Positions 27,045 to 37,071 are shown, counted from the first letter of the stretch. The stretch is DNA of 64,000 nucleotides from Gemmatimonadota bacterium (GCA_016713435.1 JADJPD010000001.1:806001-870000), one strand, 5' to 3'. Notes: generated from the sequence alone by a model not told the origin. Numbers and translations are program-made.

Positions 27045-27101
27045 GTGTTCCGGCACTGGAACGTCCCATGGCGCCCGGGCGCTTCCGGGGCATCTTTGGG
27101 T

Positions 27102-28718
27102 ATGCGCCTCCCCCTCCCGCTTCTCCTCGTCGCCCTGGCCGCCCCGCTCACCGCCCAGGAACAGTCCGGCGAGCCCGCCTACCCCGGCAGCTTCACCACC
27201 CCGATGCCCCTCTACACCAAGGGCCTCGGCGCCTACCGATGGACCATCTCCACCCGCAGCGACTCGGCCCAGCGCTTCTTCAACCAGGGCGTGCAGCTCA
27301 TGTACGCCTTCGCCACCGAGGACGCCGCGCGCTCGTTCCGTGAGGCCGAGCGGCGCGATCCCGGCTGCGCCATGTGCTGGTGGGGCGAGGCGTGGGCGTG
27401 GGGCCCGTACCTGAACGAGGGGATGGCCCCGGACGACGCGCCCCGCGCCGCCTTCGCCGCCGCCCGTGCCGTGGGGGCCGCGCAACGGGCCGGCACCGCG
27501 CGCGAGCGCGCCCTCATCGAGGCCATGGCCGTCCGCTACAGCCCGCGCCACGACGCCGACGAGCGGAAGCGCCTCGACTCGGCCTACGCCCGCGCCATGA
27601 AGCAGGTGTGGCGGCGCTTCCCGCACGACGCCGAGGTGGGCACCATGTACGCCGAGGCGCTGATGCTGCTGGAGCCGCGCCGCGGCTACTGGGACGCGGC
27701 CAAGCCCTCGGTGCGGGAGATCCACGGCGTGCTCGAGGACGTGCTGGCGCGGAGCCTCCAGCACCCCGGGGCCTGTCATCTCTACATCCACGCCACCGAG
27801 ACCACCGACCGCGCCGCGCAGGCCTCCGCCTGCGCCGAGCACCTGGGCCATGCCATCCCCGGCGCCAGCCACCTGAACCACATGCCGAGCCACACCTGGA
27901 ACCGGGTGGGCCGCTGGGGCGACGCGGTGCGCGCCAACCTCGCCGCGTGGCACTCCGACGAGGCGGCGCTCCGGCAGGAAGGCTTCGCCATCTACCCGTC
28001 GCACAACCTGCACATGCTGCTCTTCGCGGCGAGCATGGACGGGCAGGGTGCCGTGGCCGAGCAGGCGGCGCGCGACTACGCGCGGGTCGTGAAGGCCGCG
28101 GGCGACAGCATCTCCGCCGGCACCTTCTACCGCGCGCTGGTGCTGATGCGCTTCGGGCGGTGGGGCGAGGTGCTGGCGCTCCCCGCCCCGGTGGGCCGCG
28201 CCCCCACGCGTGGCCTCTGGACGTTCGCGCAGGGCTACGCCCGCCTCCGCACCGGCGACACCACCGGCGCCCGCGCGGCGCTCGCCGTGGTGGACTCTCT
28301 CGCCCGCTCCACGCCGGACTCGGTGCAGTTCCGCTTCCACACCGCGCGGAGCCTGCTCGGCATCACCGGCGGCATCCTGCGCGCCGAGCTCCAGCGGGCG
28401 GCGGGCGATCCCGCGGCCGCCATCACCACGCTCGAGGCCGCCGTGGCGCTCGAGGACTCGCTCACCTACGACGAGCCCGAGCCCCTCCCCTTCTCCGCCC
28501 GCCACTGGCTCGGCGCCCACCTCCTCGAGGCCGGCCGCCCCGCCGAGGCGGAACGCGTCTACCGCGCGGAGCTGGCGGATCACCCGCGGAACGGCTGGAG
28601 CCTGTTTGGCCTCGCCGAGGCCCTCCGGGCGCAGGGCCAGGACTCACACGGCGTGGAGCGCGACCTGCACGAGGCGTGGGCACGTGCCGACATCGCGCTG
28701 CGGGCGTCGCGGTTCTGA
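27102..28718 (+). CDS. Exported TPR-repeat protein with CxxCWW motif
   Basis: A 538-residue exported protein (signal peptide ends ALAAPLTAQ). It has alpha-helical TPR-like repeats, for example FFNQGVQLMYAFATEDAARSFREAERRDP near residue 60. A CAMCWWGEAWAWGP motif follows, with IHATETTDRA and LNHMPSHTWNRVGRWGDAVRAN in the middle. This combination recurs in a poorly described family of bacterial periplasmic TPR proteins. The CxxC is not followed by His, so it is not a c-type heme site. The ATG at 27102 starts directly at the signal peptide. Function unknown. Confidence 0.85.
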   Translation: MRLPLPLLLVALAAPLTAQEQSGEPAYPGSFTTPMPLYTKGLGAYRWTISTRSDSAQRFFNQGVQLMYAFATEDAARSFREAERRDPGCAMCWWGEAWAWGPYLNEGMAPDDAPRAAFAAARAVGAAQRAGTARERALIEAMAVRYSPRHDADERKRLDSAYARAMKQVWRRFPHDAEVGTMYAEALMLLEPRRGYWDAAKPSVREIHGVLEDVLARSLQHPGACHLYIHATETTDRAAQASACAEHLGHAIPGASHLNHMPSHTWNRVGRWGDAVRANLAAWHSDEAALRQEGFAIYPSHNLHMLLFAASMDGQGAVAEQAARDYARVVKAAGDSISAGTFYRALVLMRFGRWGEVLALPAPVGRAPTRGLWTFAQGYARLRTGDTTGARAALAVVDSLARSTPDSVQFRFHTARSLLGITGGILRAELQRAAGDPAAAITTLEAAVALEDSLTYDEPEPLPFSARHWLGAHLLEAGRPAEAERVYRAELADHPRNGWSLFGLAEALRAQGQDSHGVERDLHEAWARADIALRASRF

Positions 28719-28730
28719 AGTACGGTGGTG

Positions 28731-29000
28731 GGGTGGGTGGGTCGTGTCTCAACGCAGAGGCGCAGAGGACGCGGAGGGGCGCAGAGGAACTGCTCGGGGG
28801 TGGTGGGCTCACCGCAAGGTGAGCCCCTGGTGCTTTTGTGGGTGTGACTTCGGGGTCGGCGCCGATCCCCACCCGTGCTGCCAGGCCATCCTCATTTCAC
28901 CGCACTCTCCCAGAAGTGATCTCCCCTCTCCGAGCGCCGTACCTCTGCGGCCCTCTGCGCCCTCCGCGCCTCTGCGGTGAAGACCACGACCAACCCAACC
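28731..29000. repeat. Interspersed inverted-arm element, copy R3
   Basis: The arm starts 12 bases after a stop codon. This is the only copy whose arms belong to different subtypes: the left reads TCTCAACGCAGAG and the right, inverted, TTCACCGCAGAG. The inner hairpin GGGCTCACC-GCAA-GGTGAGCCC is perfect, followed by a second stem GGGGTCGGC/GCCGATCCCC. Outer flanks pair loosely (GGGTGGGTCGTG against GGGTTGGTCGTGG). Confidence 0.88.
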
Positions 29001-29050
29001 CCACGACCCAGACCCACCATCCTCCCCGACCCCCGACTAGATTTGCTGCC

Positions 29051-31546
29051 ATGAAGACCCCTGCCGTGCCGGAGCTGCTGGCGCCTGCCGGGACCCTCGA
29101 GGCGGTCCGGGCGGCGCTCGCCAATGGCGCCAACGCCATCTACCTCGGCGCCGAGCGCTTCAACGCGCGCGACGACGGGGCGCAGCTCACCATGGCGGAC
29201 GTCGGTGAGGCCTGCCGGCTGGCCCACGCGGCCGGTGCCCGGATTTACCTCACCTTCAACATCCTCTTCAAGCCCGCCGAGCTCGCGGACGCCCTTCGCC
29301 ACCTGGGCGAGTGCGTGGACCTCGGCATCGACGCGGCGATCGTCCAGGACCTCGGCGCGGTGCGCCTCATCCGGGCCCTGTACCCGACCCTCGAGATCCA
29401 CGGCTCCACCCAGATGACCGTGCACGACGGCGCCGGCGCCCGCGTGCTCGAGCGGCTCGGCGTCGCGCGCGTGGTGCTGGCGCGCGAGAACACCATCGAC
29501 GACATCAAGGCCATTCGCGCCGCGGTGCCGGGGCTCGGGCTCGAGTCCTTCATCCACGGCGCGCTCTGCATCAGCTACAGCGGCCAGTGCTTCATGTCGG
29601 GGATGATCAGCGAGCGGAGCGCCAACCGCGGCGCCTGCGCGCAGTCGTGCCGCAAGGACTACCTGCTCACCGACGCCATCACGGGCGCGGAGCTCGACCG
29701 CGGCTACCTCATCTCCGCGCGCGACCTCGCCGCGGCCGAGCACCTCGACGCGATCGCCGAGGCGGGGATCGGGTGCCTCAAGATCGAGGGCCGGAAGAAG
29801 AAGCCGGAATACGTGGCCATCGTCACGCGCACCTACCGCGATTTCCTCGACCGCCTGGCGAAGGGCGCCTGGAAGGGGCCGGCGCCCAGCGACATGCAGC
29901 CGCTGGTGCAGATCTTCTCCCGCGGCTTCACCGGCGGCATGTACGGCGGCCGCGCCGGCCGCGACTACATCACCCGCGCCCAGCCCGACAACCGCGGCGC
30001 CGAGTTAGGCCACGTCACCGGCGCCGAGGGGACGGAGCTCCTGCTCTCCCTCACCCAGCCCGTGCAGGTGGGCGACGGCCTCGGCTTCGAGCATCCCGAG
30101 GGGCAGGCCAAGGGGAACACCGGCTTCACGGTGACGCGCGTCCGCGACCTCGGCAGGCGCGGCGGCCGCCACCTGCAGGCCATCAACGCCGGCGCCCGCG
30201 TGCCCGCCACCTGGGTGGTGGTGCGCTCGTCGCAGGCGGCGCTGCTGGAGCGGGCGCGCACCTCCTACGAGGGCACGCCCCAGCGCATTGCGCCGCCGAG
30301 GACGCGGCTCGACATCAAGGTCATCGGCGGCGCCGGCAGCCCGCTCACCCTGGTCTGCACCGCCGACGGCGAGTCGGTGAAGGTGCAGAGCGCCGTGACA
30401 CTGGCCCCCGCCACCAAGCACGGGCTCGACGAGGCCAAGCTGCGCGAGCAGCTCGGCCGCCTCGGCGAGACGCCCTTCGAGCTCGGCGCGCTCGACCTCT
30501 CGGCCTTCGCCACGCAGGGGCCGCTCTTCCTGCCGGTGAGCGCCGTGAACCAGCTCCGGCAGGAGGCCGTGCAGGAACTCACCACCCGGCGCGACTGGGC
30601 CGAGTCCGCCCGCCTCAGTGAGCGGGAGGGGCGGCTCGCCGCCCTGCTGGCGGAGGGCTCGGCGCGGCGGATGACCAGGGACGTGATCCGCCCGGGGCTC
30701 GTCGCGGAGGTCTTCTCCCTCGACGATGCGCGGGCCGCGGCGGAGGCGGGGGCGGAGGAGATCGTCCTCGACCTCTTCATCCGCCACCCCACGCCGCCCG
30801 TCAGCCGGGTGAAGGCGCTCACCGACGAACTGGCCGCCCGCGGGGTCCCGGTGCGCCTCCGCACACCCACGATCGTGCGCCCCGAGGACCGGAAGACGGT
30901 GGACAAGTGGCTGGCCCTCGGCACGCCGGTCCTCACCGGCCACCTCGGCCTCCTGGCCGAGCTGGCGGAGGCCGGCCGCGACGTGATCGCCGACTACGCC
31001 ACCAACGCCTTCAACCAGCTCACCGCGGCCGAGCTCTTCGGCCTCGGCGCGCGGGGCATCACGCTCTCCATTGAGCTGACCGGCGACGAGATGCGGCAGG
31101 TGGCGGCGCCGTGGGGCGGGGCGGGCTTCGAGGTGTTCGCCTATGGGCGGCCGGAGGGGATGACGCTGGAGCACTGCGTGCTCTCCGCCGCCTTCGATCG
31201 CGAGGCCACCACCTGCCGCGACCTCTGCGTGCAGAAGCACACCCACGTGGAGCTGACCGACCCGGCCGGCTACACCTTCCCGCTGGCCACCGACAGCGCC
31301 TGCCGGAACCGCCTGCTCCATTCCCGGCCGGTGGACGCCTCCGAGTACCTCCCCGCCCTCTGGCGCGACGGCTTCCGCCGCTTCCGCCTGGTCTTCAACG
31401 TCCCCGGCGACCCCGTCGCCGCCGTGACCACCGCCTACCGCACCCTCCTCGACGCCCTCCGCGCCGGCACCCCGCCCGACCCCACCCTGGTCCGCGCCAT
31501 CACCGGGCGGGAGTACACGCGCGGGCACTTTGCGCGCGCCGTCTGA
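29051..31546 (+). CDS. Peptidase U32-family protein (RlhA/YdcP-like)
   Basis: An 831-residue U32 protein. The first U32 domain opens ELLAPAGTLEAVRAALANGANAIYLG and carries the conserved Cys set in ISYSGQCFMSG and RGACAQSCRKDY, followed by KIEGRKKKPEYV, as in RlhA, the E. coli 23S rRNA C2501 hydroxylase, which uses these Cys residues. A second, more divergent U32-like half follows (EVFSLDDARAAAEAG to the Cys-containing TCRDLCVQKHTHVELTD), so the protein is longer than E. coli RlhA. Likely role: Fe-S-dependent hydroxylation of RNA or a related substrate; true peptidase activity is doubtful. Confidence 0.88.
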   Translation: MKTPAVPELLAPAGTLEAVRAALANGANAIYLGAERFNARDDGAQLTMADVGEACRLAHAAGARIYLTFNILFKPAELADALRHLGECVDLGIDAAIVQDLGAVRLIRALYPTLEIHGSTQMTVHDGAGARVLERLGVARVVLARENTIDDIKAIRAAVPGLGLESFIHGALCISYSGQCFMSGMISERSANRGACAQSCRKDYLLTDAITGAELDRGYLISARDLAAAEHLDAIAEAGIGCLKIEGRKKKPEYVAIVTRTYRDFLDRLAKGAWKGPAPSDMQPLVQIFSRGFTGGMYGGRAGRDYITRAQPDNRGAELGHVTGAEGTELLLSLTQPVQVGDGLGFEHPEGQAKGNTGFTVTRVRDLGRRGGRHLQAINAGARVPATWVVVRSSQAALLERARTSYEGTPQRIAPPRTRLDIKVIGGAGSPLTLVCTADGESVKVQSAVTLAPATKHGLDEAKLREQLGRLGETPFELGALDLSAFATQGPLFLPVSAVNQLRQEAVQELTTRRDWAESARLSEREGRLAALLAEGSARRMTRDVIRPGLVAEVFSLDDARAAAEAGAEEIVLDLFIRHPTPPVSRVKALTDELAARGVPVRLRTPTIVRPEDRKTVDKWLALGTPVLTGHLGLLAELAEAGRDVIADYATNAFNQLTAAELFGLGARGITLSIELTGDEMRQVAAPWGGAGFEVFAYGRPEGMTLEHCVLSAAFDREATTCRDLCVQKHTHVELTDPAGYTFPLATDSACRNRLLHSRPVDASEYLPALWRDGFRRFRLVFNVPGDPVAAVTTAYRTLLDALRAGTPPDPTLVRAITGREYTRGHFARAV

Positions 31547-31554
31547 TGGTGCTG

Positions 31555-31825
31555 AACTGACTGGGGTGTGTCTCAACGCAGAGGCGCGGAGGACGCAGAG
31601 GTGCGCAGAGGAACTGCACGAGCCTGACGGGCTCATCGCAAGGTGAGCCCGTCGTGTTTTTGTGGGCGTCACTTCGGGTTGGGCACCGGACCCCATCCGT
31701 GCCGCCAGGCCACCCTCCTATTGAGTACGCGCGGCCTATAGGCCGCGCCTGCGGATCCCGCGCAGTTCCTCTGCGTCCCTCTGCGTCCTCCGCGCCTCTG
31801 CGTTGAGACTCGACCAGCCATCCCT
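31555..31825. repeat. Interspersed inverted-arm element, copy R4 (chimeric)
   Basis: The left arm (GTCTCAACGCAGAGGCGCGG) starts about 8-25 bases after a stop codon and its inverted partner ends near 31806. The inner hairpin is GACGGGCTCA/TGAGCCCGTC, with two compensated base pairs relative to R5. The distal part of the middle module is missing; in its place sits the palindrome GCGCGGCCTATAGGCCGCGC (31729-31748), a member of a different hairpin family. Confidence 0.88.
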
Positions 31826-31925
31826 GCACCATCACACCGAGGCTGGCACGCATCTCGCCTAGCACCACGGCAGGGATGCGCAGTGTGCCCACGGACGGGC
31901 ACCGCGCGGATGACAGGAAGTCGCC

Positions 31926-33437
31926 ATGCCCGGGAGTGAGTACCACATGAGCGCACCCACCATGACACCACCAGGCGCCACGCCCGCGCTCGAGCCCAGC
32001 GTGCCTGCCGCGAAGGGCGACACTCCGGCGCCCACCCCGGCGCACGATGACGCGTCCTCCGCCATGCACCCGCGCGTGGCGCAGGCGCACGGCTTCCTGG
32101 ATGTCTGGCTCGAGGCGGTGCGCGACTACGAGCAGGTCCCCGGGCTCGTGGTGGAAGTCGTGCATGGCCAGGAAACGGCCTACACCCGCGCGTTCGGGGT
32201 TGCCGACCGCGAGCGGCAACTTCCGGCGACACCCGGCAGCATCTTCTCGGTCTGCTCCATCTCGAAGCTCTTCACCGCCCTCGCCGTCCTGCAGCTGCGC
32301 GATGCGGGGAAGCTCCGCCTCGATGACCCGGTGGCGCTGCACCTGCCCTGGTTCCGGCTCGCCGGCGCCGACCCGCTCGATGCCCCCGTCACCATCGAGG
32401 CGCTGCTCACCCACTCCGCCGGCCTCCCCCGCGAGGCGGACTTCCCCTACTGGACCGGCCCCGAGTTCAGCTTCCCGCGCCGCGACGAGGTGGTCGAGAA
32501 GCTGCCCGGCCAGGCGATGCTGCATCCCGCCGAGCAGCGCTACCAGTACTCCAACCTCGGCTCCACCCTGCTCGGTGAGCTGGTGGCCGCGGTGGCGGGC
32601 GAGCCGTACGACAGCTACATCCGCCGCATGCTGCTCGAGCCACTCGGCCTCGCCAGCACCACGCCCGACATCCCGCTCGGCGAGCGTGGCCGCCGCCTCG
32701 CCCGCGGCTACTCCGCCCTCCGCCGCGGCGGCGGGCGCGAGCCGGTGCCGTTCTTCAAGACCAACGGCCTGGCCCCGGCCGCCGGCTTCGCCTCGACGGC
32801 CGAGGACCTGGCGGCCTTCGCCAAGTGGCAGTTCCGGGCCCTCGCCGAGCGCGGGAACGCGGCGGTGCTCTCGGGCAACACCCTGCGCGAGATGCAGCGG
32901 GTGCAGTACGTGGACTACGAGGCGGAGGCGGTGCGCGGCCTCGGCTTCGGGGTCTGGCGCGAGGGCGGGAAGACCTTCGTGGGGCACGGCGGCTCCTGCC
33001 CCGGCCACCGCTCGCAGCTCACGCTGCAGGTGGACGAGCAGGTGGCGGTGGTGGTGCTGGCCAACGCGCAGGGCGTGGACACGAAGCACATCGCGCAGGT
33101 GGTGTACCAGGTCATGGCGCCGGCGCTCCGCGCCGCGCGGCAGGATCCCCAGGGCGCCGCCACCACCGCCCGGCTCGGCGCCTTCGCCGGCGTGTACGAC
33201 ACCGGCTTTGCCAGCGAGCTGGCCGTCATCCCGTGGGAGAACGACCTCCTGGCCGTGGAGCTGCCGAGCCACCAGCCCCTCCGCGAGGCGGCGCGCCTCC
33301 GCCGCGCGGGCGACACCACCTTCCGCCGCGTCCGGAAGGACGACACGCTGGCCGAGCCGGTCGAGTTCGAGCTGAACCCGATGGGCAAGGGCACAGCACT
33401 CCGCTGGCACCAGAACCGCGCCCGCCTGGTTCGCTGA
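31926..33437 (+). CDS. Serine hydrolase, beta-lactamase class C-like
   Basis: A 503-residue serine hydrolase. SxxK is in SVCSISKLFTALAVLQL (about residue 112), YxN in YQYSNLGSTLLGELVA, and HGG in FVGHGGSCPGHRS. A C-terminal beta-barrel-like region (about 405-503) follows, as in some D-aminopeptidase-type relatives. The N-terminus is Pro/Ala-rich with no obvious signal peptide, so it may be cytosolic. An AGGAAG box at 31915-31920 supports the ATG at 31926; ATG 31947 is the alternative. Neighbours do not suggest a substrate. Confidence 0.88.
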   Translation: MPGSEYHMSAPTMTPPGATPALEPSVPAAKGDTPAPTPAHDDASSAMHPRVAQAHGFLDVWLEAVRDYEQVPGLVVEVVHGQETAYTRAFGVADRERQLPATPGSIFSVCSISKLFTALAVLQLRDAGKLRLDDPVALHLPWFRLAGADPLDAPVTIEALLTHSAGLPREADFPYWTGPEFSFPRRDEVVEKLPGQAMLHPAEQRYQYSNLGSTLLGELVAAVAGEPYDSYIRRMLLEPLGLASTTPDIPLGERGRRLARGYSALRRGGGREPVPFFKTNGLAPAAGFASTAEDLAAFAKWQFRALAERGNAAVLSGNTLREMQRVQYVDYEAEAVRGLGFGVWREGGKTFVGHGGSCPGHRSQLTLQVDEQVAVVVLANAQGVDTKHIAQVVYQVMAPALRAARQDPQGAATTARLGAFAGVYDTGFASELAVIPWENDLLAVELPSHQPLREAARLRRAGDTTFRRVRKDDTLAEPVEFELNPMGKGTALRWHQNRARLVR

Positions 33438-33573
33438 ACCCGCCTCCAGGTCGAACACCGCCAAAGCGCGCAGCCCGACCCTGACGACGGCGCCTCACTA
33501 GCCTCTTCCGCGCGCCGGTCCCGTGCTGCAACTTGGGGCGCCCAGTCAGGCCCCCTCACAGCCCGGAGTCTGG

Positions 33574-35378
33574 ATGCGATTCGCGCCGCAGCTGCTCGCG
33601 CTCTGCTGCCTCGCCGCCGTCCTGCCCCATCGCTCCCCCGCCCCGCCCGACCGGGCCCGCCCCAACGACAACCGCGTCCCCGCCGGCCGCCTCCGGAACG
33701 GCGTCCTGACCATCGCGCTCGAGGTGCGGACGGCGCGCTGGTACCCGGGGGCGGACGACGGGCCTTCCATTGACCTCCCAGTCTTTGCCGAGGTGGGCCA
33801 GGCGCCGAGCATCCCGGGGCCGCTCATCCGCGTGCCGGCGGGGACGGTCATCGCGGCCACCGTCACCAACCGCCTGGCCGACTCCACCATCATGCTGCAG
33901 GGCTTCGCCACCCGCCCCGCGGAGGGCCCGGACAGCACCACGCTCGCGCCGGGCGAGTCCCGCACCTTCCGCTTCGCGGCGGGGGCCGCCGGCACCTACT
34001 TCTACCGTGCCCGCCTCGGCGGGCATCGCGGCAACAGCCCCACCGAATCGGAACAGCTCGCGGGGGCGTTCGTCGTGGACCCGCCCGGCCGGGTGGCGCC
34101 AGACCGCATCTTCGTCATCAACATCTGGGGTGCGCCGAAGGACTCCCTGCGCTACCTGAATGCCCTCGGCCTGAACGGCAAGGCGTGGCCCCACACCGAG
34201 CGGCTCGAGCTCCCGGTGGGCGACTCGGTGCGCTGGCGCATCATCAACGCCAGCGACCGCCCGCATCCCATGCACCTGCATGGGTTCTACTACGAGGTGC
34301 GCGCCCTCGGGACCCTGAGTGGTGACACGGCCTACGCCCCCGGGCGGCGACCGGTGGTGGTCACGGTCGACATGGAGCCAGGCTCCACCATGGCCATGGC
34401 GTGGCTGCCGTCACGCCCGGGCAACTGGCTGTTCCACTGCCACATCGGCTATCACGTCATCCCGGAGGCGGCGCGCTACGACACCGTCGCCCTCACCTCG
34501 CACGACCACGACCACATGGCCGGCCTGGTGCTCGGCCTGCACGTGAGTGCCCCCCCGAACTGGGCGCCGGGACCGCGCCCGGATCCGGCGCGCCTTCGGA
34601 TGGAGGTGGCCGAGGGTCCGCCCCACGACGGCACCCGCCGCACCATCACCACGGCCATCACCCCGCCCGGCGAGCCCGCCGTGCCGGCCTGGCCCGGCCC
34701 GGTCCTGCTGGCAGAGCGGGGCCGCCCGCTCGACGTGACGGTGGTGAACCGCCTGACCCAGAGCACCACCATTCACTGGCACGGCCTGGAGCTCGACAGC
34801 TACTGGGATGGCGTGGCCGGCTGGAGCGGGATGGGGACCTCGGTGGCGCGGCCCATCGCACCGGCGGATTCCTTCGTGGCGCACCTGCTGGTGCCGCGCG
34901 CCGGGACGTTCATCTACCACACCCACCTGAATGACCTGAGCCAGCTGAGCGCCGGCCTCTACGGCCCACTCCTGGTCCTCGAGCCGGGGGAGCCCTACGA
35001 CCCGCGCCACGACCACGTCTTCACCATCGGCGCCGACTCCCCGGACGACGACCGGGTGCTCGTCAACGGCGCCGGCACCCATCCCGCGCTGACGCTCGCA
35101 GCGGGGTCCCCGAGCGGCTGCGCTTCATCAACATCGACATCGCCAACCGCGTGCGGGTCACGCTCCTGCGCGACCGTGCGCCCGCCACCTGGCGGGTGAC
35201 GGCCACCGACGGCTACACTCACCCGGCCGCGGAGCAGCGGGATGGGCCCGCCACCAGCAGCATGGGGGTCGGCACCACGCTGGACGCCCAGGTCATCCTC
35301 ACACCGGGCGAGTACCGCCTCGTGATGACCGTCTCGCCGAAGGACACCGTCTACCAGCGCACGCTCCGGGCGGAGTAG
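33574..35378 (+). CDS. Internally duplicated multicopper oxidase with copper sites split between halves, one frameshift
   Basis: An exported oxidase of about 601 residues (signal peptide MRFAPQLLALCCLAAVLP), built of four cupredoxin-like domains in two similar halves. Half 1 keeps the usual C-terminal copper motifs HPMHLHG (231-237) and HCHIGYH (288-294), but its N-terminal motifs have become MLQG (107-110) and RAR (145-147). Half 2 keeps HWHG (401-404) and HTH (449-451), while its later motifs read RVTLLR and LVMT. Together the halves supply one full set of type 1, 2 and 3 ligands in the order L3-L4-L1-L2. The +10 axial position after Cys289 is Ala. A missing G near 35103 (LTLAAG to PERLRFINI) breaks the frame in domain 4. 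Confidence 0.88.
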
Positions 35379-35426
35379 CGCGCCGCGCTCTGGCGGCAGG
35401 CGCCGGGGGATGGTAGCCTCCGTCTC

Positions 35427-35858
35427 ATGCGCGTCACCCTCGAACGCCAGAACCAGGCCGTCCACTTCACCGCCACCACCGGCTCCGGCGGGACCGTCCA
35501 GGTTGACGGCGCCCCGAGCGTCGGCGGCCTGGGGCTGGGCGCGCGCCCCATGGAGCTCGTCCTCACCGCGCTCGGCAGCTGCAGCGCCATCGACGTGGTG
35601 AGCATCCTGCAGAAGCAGCGGCAGCAGGTGGACGGCTTCCGCGTCACCGTGGAAGGCGAGCGGGAGCAGGGCAAGGAGCCCTCGCTCTTCACCGACGTCC
35701 ACGTGCGCTTCGAGGCCAGCGGCACCATCGACCCGGCCAAGATGGCGGAGGCGGTGCGGCTCTCCATGGAGAAGTACTGCAGCGTCACCCGCATCCTCGA
35801 GAAGACGGCCAGGGTGACGTGGAGCCACGCGGTGCTCCCGGCGGAGGCGTTCTCGTGA
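35427..35858 (+). CDS. OsmC/YhfA-family peroxidase-like protein
   Basis: A 143-residue OsmC-family protein. GLGLGARPMELVLTALGSCSAIDVV holds the first catalytic Cys and MEKYCSVTRIL the second, the pair that reduces organic hydroperoxides in OsmC/Ohr enzymes. The motif arrangement fits the YhfA-like OsmC branch. It overlaps the metZ start by four bases (GTGA), so both are translated together, a hint of a link with sulfur metabolism or thiol stress. Confidence 0.93.
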   Translation: MRVTLERQNQAVHFTATTGSGGTVQVDGAPSVGGLGLGARPMELVLTALGSCSAIDVVSILQKQRQQVDGFRVTVEGEREQGKEPSLFTDVHVRFEASGTIDPAKMAEAVRLSMEKYCSVTRILEKTARVTWSHAVLPAEAFS

Positions 35859-37030
35859 GCGACCGCCACTTCGAGACCGACGCCATCCGCACCCAGGTGC
35901 CGGCCGGCGAGGAGCGCGAGCACTCGGTGCCGCTGTTCCTGACCTCCAGCTTCACCTTCGACGACGCGGAGCAGGCCCGCGCCCTCTTCGCCGACGAGAT
36001 CCCCGGCAACATCTACAGCCGCTACTCCAACCCCAACACCGACGAGTTCATCCGGAAGCTCTGCCTCCTCGAGGGCGCGGAGGACGGCATCGCCACGGCG
36101 TCGGGGATGGCGGCGGTGTTCGTGAGCATGGCGTCGCTGCTCAAGAGCGGGGACCACGTGCTGGCCAGCCGCGCGCTCTTCGGCTCCACCCACCAGATCC
36201 TGACGAAGCTCTTCCCGCGCTGGGGCATCACGCACACGTATGCGGACACGGGGAGTCCGGAGCAGTGGGCCGCGCTCTTCCAGCCCAGCACCCGCCTCGT
36301 CTTCGTGGAGACGCCGAGCAACCCGGGCCTCGACCTCATTGACCTCGCCTGGCTGGCGAAGCTCTGCAAGGAACGCGGGGTGCCGCTCCTCGTGGACAAC
36401 TGCTTCGCCACGCCCTACCTGCAGACCCCCATCGCCCTCGGCGCCGACCTCGTCATCCACTCGGCCACCAAGTACATCGACGGGCAGGGGCGGACGCTCG
36501 GCGGCGCCATCGTGGGGCGGAAGGACCTGGTGGCGGAGGCGCGGTTCTTTGCGCGGCACACGGGGCCGGCGATGTCGCCGTTCAATGCGTGGGTGCTCTC
36601 GAAGAGCCTGGAGACGCTGGCGGTGCGGATGGACCGGCACTGCGCCAATGCGCTGGCGCTGGCGCGGCACTTCGAGGGGAACCCCGAGCTGGAGCAGGTC
36701 CGCTACCCGGGGCTGCCGAGCCACCCGCAGCACGCGCTGGCGGCACGGCAGATGCGCGCCGGCGGCGGGATCGTGGCCATCGTGGTCCGTGGCGGGCTGG
36801 AACGTGCCCGGCGCTTCCTTGACTCCGTCAGCCTCATGTCGCACAGTCCCAATCTGGGCGACACGCGCACCATCGTGACCCACCCGAGCTCCACCACGCA
36901 CTCCAAGCTCACGGAGGCCGAGCGGCTGGCGGTGGGGATCCCGCCGGGGCTCATCCGCATCTCCGTGGGGCTCGAGCACGTGGAGGACATCGTCGCCGAC
37001 GTGGCGCGGGCGCTGGCCGCCTCGCGCTAG
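35855..37030 (+). CDS. metZ: O-succinylhomoserine sulfhydrylase (Cys/Met metabolism PLP enzyme)
   Basis: A 391-residue PLP enzyme of the trans-sulfuration family, close to MetZ. It has YSRYSNPNTDEF, the ATASGMAAVF phosphate-binding segment, VETPSNPGLDLID, LLVDNCFATPYLQ, and the PLP lysine K206 in HSATKYIDGQGR. The C-terminus has SLGD-type SHSPNLGDTRTIVTHP. MetZ makes homocysteine from O-succinylhomoserine and sulfide; cystathionine gamma-synthase is the main alternative. The start is GTG at 35855, coupled to the OsmC stop. Confidence 0.9.
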   Translation: MSDRHFETDAIRTQVPAGEEREHSVPLFLTSSFTFDDAEQARALFADEIPGNIYSRYSNPNTDEFIRKLCLLEGAEDGIATASGMAAVFVSMASLLKSGDHVLASRALFGSTHQILTKLFPRWGITHTYADTGSPEQWAALFQPSTRLVFVETPSNPGLDLIDLAWLAKLCKERGVPLLVDNCFATPYLQTPIALGADLVIHSATKYIDGQGRTLGGAIVGRKDLVAEARFFARHTGPAMSPFNAWVLSKSLETLAVRMDRHCANALALARHFEGNPELEQVRYPGLPSHPQHALAARQMRAGGGIVAIVVRGGLERARRFLDSVSLMSHSPNLGDTRTIVTHPSSTTHSKLTEAERLAVGIPPGLIRISVGLEHVEDIVADVARALAASR

Positions 37031-37071
37031 GCGCGGCTCCGCGTCCGGTGCGCGAGCCCCGCGCATGCCCG

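Noticed and set aside
31500..31825. Open frames through the repeat arms giving peptides such as SQRRGAEDAEGRRGTARG
   Set aside because: The same peptide arises in several copies from the repeat sequence itself, with no start signal and no conserved continuation.
35090..35120. Programmed frameshift in the oxidase or in the other broken genes
   Set aside because: No shared slippery heptamer with a following pseudoknot was seen, and breaks occur at varied contexts and even inside signal peptides.
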